In this document: one piece after another, positions 15,502 through 23,162 of the stretch
How positions within the stretch are numbered: position 1 is the stretch's first letter
Layout of the letters: every line of letters starts with the position of its first letter
Source of the DNA: Lacticaseibacillus daqingensis
GTDB lineage: Bacteria; Bacillota; Bacilli; Lactobacillales; Lactobacillaceae
Assembly: GCF_003946115.1 (NCBI RefSeq)
Contig: NZ_RHOH01000002.1
Span: 186,001 to 250,000, forward strand
Reading direction: 5' to 3'
Length of the DNA stretch: 64,000 nucleotides
Position numbers and translations under genes: made by a program
Notes under the pieces: model-generated
The model's input: the letters and a program-made list of their open reading frames with translations, nothing else
What the model was told of the DNA's origin: nothing
The model's database searches: none

Positions 15502-17673
15502 ATGACCGAAAACCAAACGATTCAACTGATGCAACAAGACCTGACCGGGATCACCGACCGGCAAGTCGCCGCGGTGTTAGACCTGATGCAGGACGGCAAT
15601 ACGGTGCCCTTCATCGCCCGTTACCGCAAGGAACGCACGGGCAGCCTTGACGAGGTGCAGATCCAGGCGGTCGAAGCGGCCTACCAGCGCGTCACCGCGT
15701 TGCAGGACCGCAAGGCGGCGGTGATCAAAAGCATCACCGAGCTGGGCCAGCTGACGCCGGCGCTGGAAAAGCAACTTACCGCGGCCCAAACGCTACAAGT
15801 CGTGGAGGACTTGTACCTACCGTACAAGCAGAAACGCCAAACGAAGGCCACGGTGGCCCGGGCGCAGGGGCTGGCACCGTTTGCCCACTGGGTGTTGCGT
15901 TTTCCAACGACGGCCCTAGAGGCTGAGGCCAAGCGTTACGTCAACAAGGAGGTGCCTGACGTGGCGGCGGTGTTAGCCGGCGCCCACGAGATCTTGGCTG
16001 AGCAGTTCAGCGAGCTGGCCGCGGTGCGCAACTGGGTGCGCAGCTACACGGGGCGCACTGGTCAGCTACGTGTGACCGTACGGCCCAAAGGAGAGGCGCT
16101 TGACGAGTTGGGCGTCTACCAGCAGTTTTACGCTTTTGAAGCGCCGCTCAAGCGCCTGTCCGCCACGCGCATCTTAGCGATCAACCGCGGGGAAAAGGCC
16201 AAGATCCTGAGCGTGAAGGTTGCGGTGGACCAAGCCGTGATCCTGAACTACTGCCACTTCCGCCTGATCGGCCAGCATCCCACCAGTCCGGCTGCGGCGT
16301 TCATCGAGGCGGCCTACGCGGATGCCTACAAGCGCTTCATCGGCCCGGCGATCGAGCGCGAGTGGCGCGCGGCGCTGACCGAGCAGGCCGCTGCGCAGTC
16401 GATCCAAGTCTTCGGCCAGAACTTGTACCATCTGTTGATGCAGGCGCCGATCAAGGGCAAGGTCGTGATGGGGTTTGACCCCGCGTACCGTACCGGTTGC
16501 AAGCTTGCCATTGTCGATGAAAACGGCAAGTTCCTTGAAAAGGCGGTCATCTACCCGCACAAACCGGCGCCGGAGGCCAAGCGCCGGGCCGCGGCCGGCG
16601 AGCTCAAGGCGCTTTTGTTGGCATATCACGTTGAAATGATCGCGATCGGTAACGGCACGGCCAGCCGCGAGTCCGAGCAGTTCGTGGCGACCGTGCTGAA
16701 GGAGCTACCGCAGGACATCTTTTACGTCATTGTCAACGAGGCAGGGGCCTCGGTTTACTCGGCTAGCCCAATCGCGCGCGATGAGTTCCCCGACCTGCAT
16801 GTGGAGCAGCGCAGCGCCATCAGCATCGCGCGGCGACTCCAGGATCCGCTGGCTGAGCTGGTCAAAATCGACCCGGAGTCCGTTGGGGTCGGGCAGTACC
16901 AGCACGATTTGCCCGCCAAGGCGCTGGCGGATGAGGTGGATGCGGTCGTGGAGCGCGCGGTCAACCGTGTCGGCGTGAATCTGAACACGGCCAGCGTTCC
17001 GTTGTTGGAACGTATTTCCGGGTTGACCAAAACCACCGCAGCCAACATTGTCGCTTACCGTGACGAAAACGGCCGCTACACCAGCCGCGCGCAACTCAAA
17101 AAGGTGCCGCGCCTCGGGCCCAAGGCGTTCGAGCAGTCGGTGGGCTTCTTACGCATCGTCGGGGGCAAGCAACCGCTGGACAACACGGACATTCACCCTG
17201 AAAGCTACCCGGCGGCGTTGACGCTTCTGGCCGCGGCCGACCTCAAAGCCAGCGACCTCGGTACCGTCACCGGGACAGCCAAGCTGCAGGCGGTGGCGCT
17301 TGCGCCGCTGATCAGTGCCACTACCGGGCTGGAGACGCTGAAAGACATCGCGGCCAGTCTCGCCCATCCGGGCCGCGACCTTCGTGACGGCATGCCGACG
17401 CCTTTGCTGCGGCAGGATGTGTTGACCATGGCCGACCTCGTCCCGGGAATGAAGCTGCAGGGCACCGTTCGCAACGTGGTCGACTTTGGCGCGTTCGTCG
17501 ACATCGGTGTGAAGCATGACGGGCTGGTGCACGCGTCCCACATGGGGCCGAAGTTCGTCCGCGACCCCAAAACGGTGGTGGCGGTCGGTGACATTGTGGA
17601 TGTCTGGATCGAGTCCGTGGACTTGAAGCGGGAACGCATTGCGCTGACCATGGTCGCACCGCGCGTCAAGTAG
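15502..17673 (+). CDS. tex: Tex-family RNA-binding protein (YqgF-like, helix-hairpin-helix and S1 domains)
   Basis: The 723-residue protein has the full Tex architecture: an N-terminal helical region (about 1-190), an RNase H-like YqgF domain (about 325-450, VVMGFDPAYRTGCKLAIVDENG), helix-hairpin-helix modules (about 490-560, GVNLNTASVPLLERISGLTKTTAANIV) and a C-terminal S1 domain (about 650-720, VPGMKLQGTVRNVVDFGAFVDIGVKHDGLVH). Tex binds RNA and affects transcription and tolerance of stress; the exact role differs among species. The start at 15502 is preceded by a weak GGGGC ribosome site; the frame runs back to 15424 without a better one. Confidence 0.95.
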   Translation: MTENQTIQLMQQDLTGITDRQVAAVLDLMQDGNTVPFIARYRKERTGSLDEVQIQAVEAAYQRVTALQDRKAAVIKSITELGQLTPALEKQLTAAQTLQVVEDLYLPYKQKRQTKATVARAQGLAPFAHWVLRFPTTALEAEAKRYVNKEVPDVAAVLAGAHEILAEQFSELAAVRNWVRSYTGRTGQLRVTVRPKGEALDELGVYQQFYAFEAPLKRLSATRILAINRGEKAKILSVKVAVDQAVILNYCHFRLIGQHPTSPAAAFIEAAYADAYKRFIGPAIEREWRAALTEQAAAQSIQVFGQNLYHLLMQAPIKGKVVMGFDPAYRTGCKLAIVDENGKFLEKAVIYPHKPAPEAKRRAAAGELKALLLAYHVEMIAIGNGTASRESEQFVATVLKELPQDIFYVIVNEAGASVYSASPIARDEFPDLHVEQRSAISIARRLQDPLAELVKIDPESVGVGQYQHDLPAKALADEVDAVVERAVNRVGVNLNTASVPLLERISGLTKTTAANIVAYRDENGRYTSRAQLKKVPRLGPKAFEQSVGFLRIVGGKQPLDNTDIHPESYPAALTLLAAADLKASDLGTVTGTAKLQAVALAPLISATTGLETLKDIAASLAHPGRDLRDGMPTPLLRQDVLTMADLVPGMKLQGTVRNVVDFGAFVDIGVKHDGLVHASHMGPKFVRDPKTVVAVGDIVDVWIESVDLKRERIALTMVAPRVK

Positions 17674-17770
17674 GCACCAAAAGGTCAATCGGGCTTCAGA
17701 CAGGATCAACGACCCAAGAATGGCGCATACAATTCCGGGACAGTCCAAAAAGTCCATTCCAGATCAGTAA

Positions 17771-17812
17771 GGCGCCCCGTGAAACCTAAGTTTTCAGGTT
17801 TCACGGGGCGCC
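17771..17812. terminator. Bidirectional terminator between tex and the DUF5692 gene
   Basis: A perfect 17-base-pair stem, GGCGCCCCGTGAAACCT with AGGTTTCACGGGGCGCC, closes an 8-base loop between convergent genes. T runs are weak on both sides. Confidence 0.75.
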
Positions 17813-17858
17813 TCGCTTGTGCACTGAGTAAAGCCGCAATTGGTCTCAGCTTTTGGGT

Positions 17859-18773
17859 TTAGATGTTTTTCACGGCGTCGTTGTACGCCTTGGTGCCGGC
17901 GTACACTTCGTCCGTCAGCACATTCTTGTGGAACTTACGCACGCGGTAGATGTGCATCACGAGCACGGCCACGTTGATGGCCAGCGCCAGAAAGCTGATG
18001 ATGAAAAGGCCGGTGCTGTTGTGCGCGCTCGCGATGGCAAAGGGACTGTCGGTCACGAAGGTCGGGTAGCTCATCGTGAACATCATCCAAAACGCCAGGG
18101 TCTGCGCGCGGTCCTGTAGCCAGGTGCCCTTGTGGAACAGCAGGGCGGCCGCGGTTGGCGCCACGAGCAGGCCGAGACCGGCGTAGAAGGCGTGGTCGCC
18201 GACGCAGTTGTACACGTAAGCGAAGTTCCAGACATCGTAGGCGACGATCCACGGCCAGATCTGATCCGGCCAGATCATGTCATGCTGCTTGTCGCGGCTG
18301 ATGCGAATGCCGAACCATCCAGTGATGGTGACGATGTTGATCAGCCCGGCGATACCGTTCATGATGTTCCACGCGCCGCCATTCATGAAGACACCATCGA
18401 CCATGCCGTGCATGCCGGCCACCTGAAAGTCGCGGATGACCGCTTCACAGATGTTGAAGGCCAAGATGAACGGGGGAAAGGCCAGCAGCCACTTTTTGGC
18501 CTGTAGCGTGGGAAAGTAGCGCAACGCCATGAAGCCCAAGCACCCGGCCAAAGCCGAGTACACCTTGGCCCAGTGGAACCAGGTCCCGGTGCTGCTACGC
18601 GGGCCGGCGGTGGTTGGCCAAACGAAAATGGTCAGCACGATGGGCAATACCAAAAATGAGAGCACTGAGGCGACCTTGCTTGAGCGCGCCAGTTCGTTGA
18701 GCAGCATCAGCGCAGCCACAACGGCCACCCACGCCACCACGTTGATGAGTTTCAAGTCCTGAAATAAGAACAT
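17859..18773 (-). CDS. Polytopic membrane protein, DUF5692-like
   Basis: The 304-residue protein has about eight hydrophobic segments and a conserved-looking central block with many Trp and Asn residues (GGAWNIMNGIAGLINIVTITGWFGIRIS, then WPDQIWPWIVAYDVWNFAYVYNC). That pattern resembles the DUF5692 family, for which no function is established. Two ATG codons are possible; 18773 is chosen because GGAGG lies 7 bases away, whereas 18779 is only one base from it. The divergently placed neighbour upstream is a TetR gene on the same strand (not divergent), so the TetR protein may regulate this gene. Confidence 0.75.
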   Translation of the reverse strand: MFLFQDLKLINVVAWVAVVAALMLLNELARSSKVASVLSFLVLPIVLTIFVWPTTAGPRSSTGTWFHWAKVYSALAGCLGFMALRYFPTLQAKKWLLAFPPFILAFNICEAVIRDFQVAGMHGMVDGVFMNGGAWNIMNGIAGLINIVTITGWFGIRISRDKQHDMIWPDQIWPWIVAYDVWNFAYVYNCVGDHAFYAGLGLLVAPTAAALLFHKGTWLQDRAQTLAFWMMFTMSYPTFVTDSPFAIASAHNSTGLFIISFLALAINVAVLVMHIYRVRKFHKNVLTDEVYAGTKAYNDAVKNI

Positions 18774-18846
18774 AATCATTCCTCCTTTGTTTTCCTCACT
18801 GTCGAGTGTAGAGAACGCCGAAGGGTTTCGATATGTACAATCGCGG

Positions 18847-19398
18847 TCAACTGTCTAAGGTTGTGTTTTGGGTCAGCACGTGGGCGATCGTGGTGTGCAG
18901 CATCGCGTACATGCGCGCCAGAAAGTCGTTCTTGGCTTCCGCCAGGTCGGTCGTGAGCCACTGGATCAGTTGAACGACCAGCGCCCAGCCGTAGAAGTTC
19001 GCGATTTCGTCGCGCAGGTCGCGCGAACAGTGCGGCGCAAGCTCATCCACGACCGCCGCCACCATCGCAAACAGCTGGTGGTACAGGAACTGGTTCAGCA
19101 AGTCGCGGTTGAGTGAGCGAAACGTGTTCAGGCAAAACGCACGGTTGGCCTCGATGTAGTCGAGTACCACCGCCAGGCCGGCGTTCCACTCGGCCTGATT
19201 CTGGTAATGGTCGAGCTGGGCGATGATTTCGTTGTTGTAGATGTAAGCGAGCAGGTCGTGGATGTCAGCGAAGTGGTAATAAAACGTGTTGCGCGACACG
19301 AACGCCGCATCGGCGACCTCGTTGATGGTGATGTGGTCGACCGCCTTGGTCTGCATGAGCTGCTTGAGCGCGGTGGCCAGTTGATCTTTAGTTGTCAT
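18847..19398 (-). CDS. TetR/AcrR-family transcriptional regulator
   Basis: The 183-residue protein has the TetR DNA-binding domain at residues 1-55: QLATALKQLMQTKAVDHITINEVADAAFVSRNTFYYHFADIHDLL, including the diagnostic FYYHF recognition-helix end. The C-terminal helical ligand domain resembles the DhaS-like subgroup (TetR_C_8 type). ATG at 19398 follows GGTGGAGG; longer frames upstream lack a ribosome site. It is divergent from an FMN-binding-fold gene (start 19547) and precedes the DUF5692 gene on its own strand by 73 bases, so both are candidate targets. Confidence 0.88.
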   Translation of the reverse strand: MTTKDQLATALKQLMQTKAVDHITINEVADAAFVSRNTFYYHFADIHDLLAYIYNNEIIAQLDHYQNQAEWNAGLAVVLDYIEANRAFCLNTFRSLNRDLLNQFLYHQLFAMVAAVVDELAPHCSRDLRDEIANFYGWALVVQLIQWLTTDLAEAKNDFLARMYAMLHTTIAHVLTQNTTLDS

Positions 19399-19546
19399 TT
19401 TGCGCCTCCACCCTGATGATACCAGACTTGGCGCTCCTGCGCCGCCTGTCGCTTGAGGCAAAAGGATAGCGAGCGACAACAGATTGGGTAGGCCCGCACG
19501 TGGCCACGATGGTAAGGTAGGGGTATCAAAGAATGGAGGTCAGCAG

Positions 19547-19912
19547 ATGAACGAGAAGTTTTTGCAAGTCCTGCAGCACGAAGGGCCGGTCACCATCATC
19601 ACGGTCAACGGCAACCCTGCACATGTGGTGAACACGTGGATGTCCTACGTCACGGTAAAAGGCGGTCAGCTCTTCATTCCCGCTGCCGGGATGCACAGCA
19701 TCGAGGCGGACTTCGCTACGGACAACCACGTGACCCTGACTTTTGGGTCCAAGGCCGTGGAAGGGACCGTTGGCCCTGGGGCCGGGTTTCATGTTCATGG
19801 CACCGGGGCGTTCGTGACTGAAGGCGCTGACTTTGACGCCAAAAAGGCGCAATTTCCGTGGCTAACGCGGCTACTGGTCGTGACCATTGACGACATTGAA
19901 CAGAAGATCTGA
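19547..19912 (+). CDS. Pyridoxamine 5'-phosphate oxidase-like FMN-binding protein
   Basis: The 121-residue protein looks like the small split-barrel flavin proteins (PNPOx-like): an N-terminal helix LQVLQHEGPVTIITVNG, a beta strand with NTWMSYVTVKGGQLFIPAAGM (about 30-50), a middle strand VTLTFGSKAV and a GTGAFVTEG strand. Such proteins bind FMN, F420 or heme and are often stress or detoxification reductases; the substrate is unknown. ATG at 19547 follows GGAGGT. It is divergent from the TetR gene, and the YdeI-like gene follows in the same direction. Confidence 0.7.
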   Translation: MNEKFLQVLQHEGPVTIITVNGNPAHVVNTWMSYVTVKGGQLFIPAAGMHSIEADFATDNHVTLTFGSKAVEGTVGPGAGFHVHGTGAFVTEGADFDAKKAQFPWLTRLLVVTIDDIEQKI

Positions 19913-19970
19913 TGATGAAACCGGCGTTGGCCGAGTCTTGATCGATACCGACTTGAAGTGAGGAAAACCG

Positions 19971-20213
19971 ATGACCAAACCCTTAGCAGACTACGCAGCA
20001 GACATTCCAACCGTGGCGGCACTACTGGCGGATGATCCTGCCAGCGCAACGTTTTTCGCGGCGCTGACCCCAGGGTACCAGCGCGAGTGGGCGCGCTACA
20101 TCGTGGGCGCCAAGGCAGCCGCAACGCAGGCGCGGCACCTGGCCCAGATGCGCACCATCTTTGCCGCCGGCTACAAGTCCAAGCGGGCTTACGATTCCCG
20201 GCCCAACAAATAG
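19971..20213 (+). CDS. YdeI/OmdA-like small protein
   Basis: The 80-residue protein has the short helical YdeI/OmpD-associated (OmdA) signature: FFAALTPGYQREWARYIVGAKAAATQARHLAQM. Members are annotated as bacteriocin-protection or OmpD-associated proteins in other bacteria, without a known mechanism in lactobacilli. The ATG at 19971 follows TGAGGA. It ends in a TSS-proximal terminator and probably shares a transcript with the FMN-fold gene 58 bases upstream. Confidence 0.7.
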   Translation: MTKPLADYAADIPTVAALLADDPASATFFAALTPGYQREWARYIVGAKAAATQARHLAQMRTIFAAGYKSKRAYDSRPNK

Positions 20214-20218
20214 CAGAC

Positions 20219-20246
20219 AAGTCGTGCAGAGGCGCGGCTTTTTTGT
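20219..20246 (+). terminator. Terminator after the YdeI-like gene
   Basis: AAGTCGTGC pairs with GCGCGGCTT (G-U pairs included) across AGAG and is followed by six T residues. Confidence 0.7.
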
Positions 20247-20383
20247 TTCAGTCGCCACTTTTTGCGTGACCTAGCAGAATCTTTTCCGCCCCAGCGCTTG
20301 AAAGCCGGTCGCAGAAGTGGCAAGCTATTACAGAACAAAATAATGGGCGACAGAGAGCGCTCGTTTTGGGAGGAAAATTGAAT

Positions 20384-21619
20384 ATGGAACACGCATCTTT
20401 GCGCACCACGACCTTGAGTCACGAGCAGAAACTCGTGATGGCATCCACCGCTTCGGGCTTTTCGCTAGAGAACATGGACATTATGTTTCTCTCGTTTGCC
20501 CTGACCCCGATCATCACTGACCTCCACATTTCCAGTGGGGCCGCCGGACTGATCGGCTCGATCACGAACGTCGGCATGCTGGTTGGTGGGGCGCTTTTTG
20601 GGCTACTGGGCGACAAGTACGGCCGGGTCAAAACGTTCTCGCATACCATCTTGATTTTTGCCATCGCCACCGCGCTGATGGCCTTTGCCAACAATCTCAC
20701 CCTGATTTACGCGTTGCGCTTCTTGGCCGGTATTGGCGCTGGTGGCGAGTATGGGGTCGGCATTGCGCTGATCGCAGAAAGTTTTGACCATCGCCAGATC
20801 GGTCGGATGACTTCGGTTGCCGCGATCGGCGGCCAGGTCGGTGCGATCATCGCCGCACTAGCTGCGTGGTGGATCTTGCCGCTGTGGGGCTGGCACGCGT
20901 TATTCCTGCTCGGCGTTTTGCCGGTGGTCCTGACCTTCTTTGTGCGGCGCCACCTCAAGGAGTCAGACGATTTCTTGGCGGCGCGTGCGGAAGCCGTGGC
21001 CAAGCATGAGCGCGTCAGCTTCGGCGAACTGTTCAAAACGCGGCGGTTAGCGGGCCAGACGCTGGGACTGATGGTCATGACGATCGTGCAGATCGCCGGA
21101 TACTTCGGCCTGATGAACTGGCTACCGGTCATCGTTCAAAAGCAGCAGGGGCTATCCGTCTCGGGCTCTGCGCTGTGGATGGTGGCGACCATCTTTGGCA
21201 TGTGCCTCGGCATGGTGGTTTTTGGGAACATTCTGGATGCCATCGGGCCACGCTGGGCGTTTGGCACGTTTTTATCGGCCAGCGCGCTGATCGTTTACGC
21301 GATCACGCTGGCGCACAGCTCGGCGATCCTGGTGATCATCGGTGCGGTGGTCGGGTTCTGCAGTAACGGCATGTTCGGTGGCTACGGTGCGGTGATCAGC
21401 CAACTGTACCCGGCGCGCATTCGCAGCACCGCAAACAACGTCATCATGAACGTTGGCCGGGCCATCGGGGGCTTTTCCTCCGTTGTGATCGGCCTGCTGA
21501 TGGACCACTACACGCTGACGGTCACCATGGGATTCCTGTCTGCGCTGTACCTCATTTCATTGCTCACCATGCTGAGCCTGCCAGGGCTGCGCCAGCTGAG
21601 CGCTAAGGCCAAGGCCTGA
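20384..21619 (+). CDS. MFS transporter, aromatic acid/sugar-type symporter family
   Basis: The 411-residue protein has 12 hydrophobic segments and the MFS signature between helices 2 and 3: GLLGDKYGRVKTF (about 72-84). Helix 4-5 reads RFLAGIGAGGEYGVGIALIAESF, the pattern of the AAHS/general-substrate branch (NiaP/YgcS-like proteins) that import aromatic acids, nicotinate or sugar acids with protons. The substrate cannot be deduced. ATG at 20384 follows TGGGAGG; a TTG at 20366 is part of the ribosome site region. It is monocistronic with a strong terminator. Confidence 0.88.
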   Translation: MEHASLRTTTLSHEQKLVMASTASGFSLENMDIMFLSFALTPIITDLHISSGAAGLIGSITNVGMLVGGALFGLLGDKYGRVKTFSHTILIFAIATALMAFANNLTLIYALRFLAGIGAGGEYGVGIALIAESFDHRQIGRMTSVAAIGGQVGAIIAALAAWWILPLWGWHALFLLGVLPVVLTFFVRRHLKESDDFLAARAEAVAKHERVSFGELFKTRRLAGQTLGLMVMTIVQIAGYFGLMNWLPVIVQKQQGLSVSGSALWMVATIFGMCLGMVVFGNILDAIGPRWAFGTFLSASALIVYAITLAHSSAILVIIGAVVGFCSNGMFGGYGAVISQLYPARIRSTANNVIMNVGRAIGGFSSVVIGLLMDHYTLTVTMGFLSALYLISLLTMLSLPGLRQLSAKAKA

Positions 21620-21628
21620 TCGTGACTT

Positions 21629-21657
21629 GCCTTCCTCCGAGCGGGGAAGGCTTTTTT
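21629..21657 (+). terminator. Terminator after the MFS gene
   Basis: GCCTTCC pairs with GGAAGGC across a 9-base loop, then six T residues. Confidence 0.9.
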
Positions 21658-21722
21658 AGCTGGTGAGGGGATGGGGGGACCGCGCTGCGTAATCTTAGGA
21701 AAAGACTTGGAGGTGCATGGGC

Positions 21723-22115
21723 ATGCGACAACAACTAGACCCAACGTTTGATGCGGTGTGGCAACAGTTCACGCAGACCACGTATTACCGCGAATTGGCG
21801 GCGGCCGGTGCGACGAGTGCGCTTGAGGCAACTGGTGAGCTGTGGACGGTCGTGATGCGGCCGATCACTTGGCTGCCGATGCCCGCGTGGACGACGACGC
21901 TCGTGGCGCGTGGGCTGCGTCAACTGCGCGAAGCATTGCAACCGGCGCCGGTGGGGGTGGCGTTGATCGTGCTGGATACCATCGAGGCGTTCTTGGTGTT
22001 TGCCGTGGACGCCGGCGCGATGGCAGTGGATGCGGCGCTGCTGGTGCTCCAGATCCAGACTTATTGGACGGCGCTGGCCCCGGCGGCGGACACCCAGGAG
22101 GTCGAAGCCCCATAA
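21723..22115 (+). CDS. Unknown small, mostly helical protein
   Basis: I do not recognise this 130-residue protein. It has a tail rich in Ala, Leu and Val: two helical hydrophobic stretches near 80-110 (VGVALIVLDTIEAFLVFAVDAGAMAVDAALLVLQIQ) could be amphipathic or membrane-associated, but their Asp and Glu residues argue against ordinary membrane helices. Codon use and GC match the neighbours. The ATG at 21723 is favoured over 21717 because GGAGGTG is 9 bases away instead of 3. No paralog or partner nearby. Confidence 0.6.
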   Translation: MRQQLDPTFDAVWQQFTQTTYYRELAAAGATSALEATGELWTVVMRPITWLPMPAWTTTLVARGLRQLREALQPAPVGVALIVLDTIEAFLVFAVDAGAMAVDAALLVLQIQTYWTALAPAADTQEVEAP

Positions 22116-22143
22116 ACTGTAATTATCATTTATTTGATACACG

Positions 22144-22174
22144 CAAACCGACTGCCCTTGCGGCGACCGGTTTG
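22144..22174 (+). terminator. Hairpin after the unknown small gene
   Basis: CAAACCG pairs with CGGTTTG across a 17-base loop and is followed by TTTGG. A weak terminator candidate. Confidence 0.5.
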
Positions 22175-22209
22175 TTTGGCGTGCTTTGCGGGGCTAAAGG
22201 CCGTTCTGA

Positions 22210-22285
22210 CGATATTGGACTAGTCCAAAACTGATAATTGAATTAATTACGTCCAATAGATTTATTTGGACTATACCGATATTGG
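22210..22285. repeat. Nested direct and inverted repeats in a short AT-rich block
   Basis: The block starts and ends with the same 9-base word CGATATTGG (22210-22218 and 22277-22285). Inside are a perfect 14-base palindrome TTGGACTAGTCCAA (22215-22228) and an inverted repeat GTCCAA-n9-TTGGAC (22251-22256 with 22266-22271). The half-site TTGGAC thus occurs four times counting both strands. It lies about 80-150 bases upstream of the two-component promoter at 22341-22369 and inside no gene. It looks like an array of binding sites for an unknown regulator. Confidence 0.7.
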
Positions 22286-22340
22286 CGACCCCTGTCCCTG
22301 TCTTGATGGTCTCAATGCCGCCCGTTAAATGTTTCTGTGA

Positions 22341-22369
22341 TAGTCAACGGCTAAAACCTGTGGTACACT
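22341..22369 (+). promoter_or_regulatory. Promoter of the ArlRS-like operon
   Basis: TAGTCA (22341-22346), 17 bases, TACACT (22364-22369). It leaves a leader of about 100 bases that holds two tiny reading frames. Confidence 0.6.
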
Positions 22370-22387
22370 AGGCTGGCAAGGAACGAT

Positions 22388-22464
22388 ATGAGAAAACCGT
22401 TGCAAGCGGCGTTCGGATAATGAGAAGTCAGCACGACTTTGCGAGCGCACACAATTATGCCTAA
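22388..22464 (+). other. Two coupled leader reading frames (10 and 14 codons)
   Basis: ATG at 22388 after AAGGAA opens MRKPLQAAFG, stopping with TAA at 22418-22420. The last A of that stop begins the next ATG (TAATG), opening MRSQHDFASAHNYA, which stops with TAA at 22462-22464. That stop is itself the start of TAAGGAG, the ribosome site of the response regulator. The arrangement would let ribosomes pass from one frame to the next; whether either is translated is unknown. Confidence 0.35.
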
Positions 22465-22475
22465 GGAGTCGAACA

Positions 22476-23162
22476 ATGAGCCGAATTTTAATTATTGAAG
22501 ATGAGAAAAACCTTGCCCGCTTCGTTGAACTGGAGCTGAAGCATGAAGGCTACGAGACCGCCGTGCACTTTAACGGTCGCACCGGGTTGGAAGCGGCACT
22601 GGCAGAAGACTGGGATGCGATCCTCTTAGATCTGATGTTGCCAGAACTTAATGGCTTGGAAGTCTGCCGGCGCGTGCGTCAGGTCAAAAACACCCCGATC
22701 ATTATGATGACCGCGCGGGATTCTGTCATTGACCGTGTCAGTGGCTTGGATCACGGGGCAGATGATTACATCGTTAAGCCATTCGCCATTGAAGAACTGC
22801 TGGCGCGCCTGCGCGCTTTGTTGCGGCGTATCAGCATCGAAGGGGAGCACAACGCGGCCAAGCAGACCACGATCACCTACCGCGACCTGACGATCGAAAA
22901 GGAAAACCGGGTCGTTCGTCGGGGTGATGACATCATCGAGTTGACCAAGCGCGAGTACGAACTGCTGCTGACACTGATGGAAAACATCAACGTGGTCCTG
23001 GCGCGCGACGTGCTACTGTCCAAGGTCTGGGGCTACAACTCCGACGTTGAGACGAACGTGGTCGACGTGTATGTGCGCTACATTCGGAACAAAATCGACC
23101 GTCAAGGCGAGCCGAGTTACATTCAAACCGTGCGGGGAACCGGTTACGTGATGCGCTCCTAA
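22476..23162 (+). CDS. arlR: OmpR-family response regulator, ArlR/CovR-like
   Basis: The 228-residue regulator has a receiver domain (1-120) with IIEDEKNLARFVELELKHEGY, the phosphoacceptor Asp in AILLDLMLPELNG (about 52), Thr in MMTARD and Lys in YIVKPFAIEELLARL. The C-terminal winged helix (about 130-228) reads ELTKREYELLLTLMENINVVLARDVLLSKVWG and ends IQTVRGTGYVMRS. The receiver is closest in pattern to ArlR/CovR, which control adhesion, capsule and autolysis in related genera; the symbol is by family likeness. Stop and kinase start overlap by one base (TAATG). Confidence 0.88.
   Translation: MSRILIIEDEKNLARFVELELKHEGYETAVHFNGRTGLEAALAEDWDAILLDLMLPELNGLEVCRRVRQVKNTPIIMMTARDSVIDRVSGLDHGADDYIVKPFAIEELLARLRALLRRISIEGEHNAAKQTTITYRDLTIEKENRVVRRGDDIIELTKREYELLLTLMENINVVLARDVLLSKVWGYNSDVETNVVDVYVRYIRNKIDRQGEPSYIQTVRGTGYVMRS

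Noticed and set aside
17771-17812. 17-base-pair perfect hairpin as a dispersed repeat element
   Set aside because: Only one copy is present in the window, and it sits between convergent genes, so a terminator is the simpler explanation.
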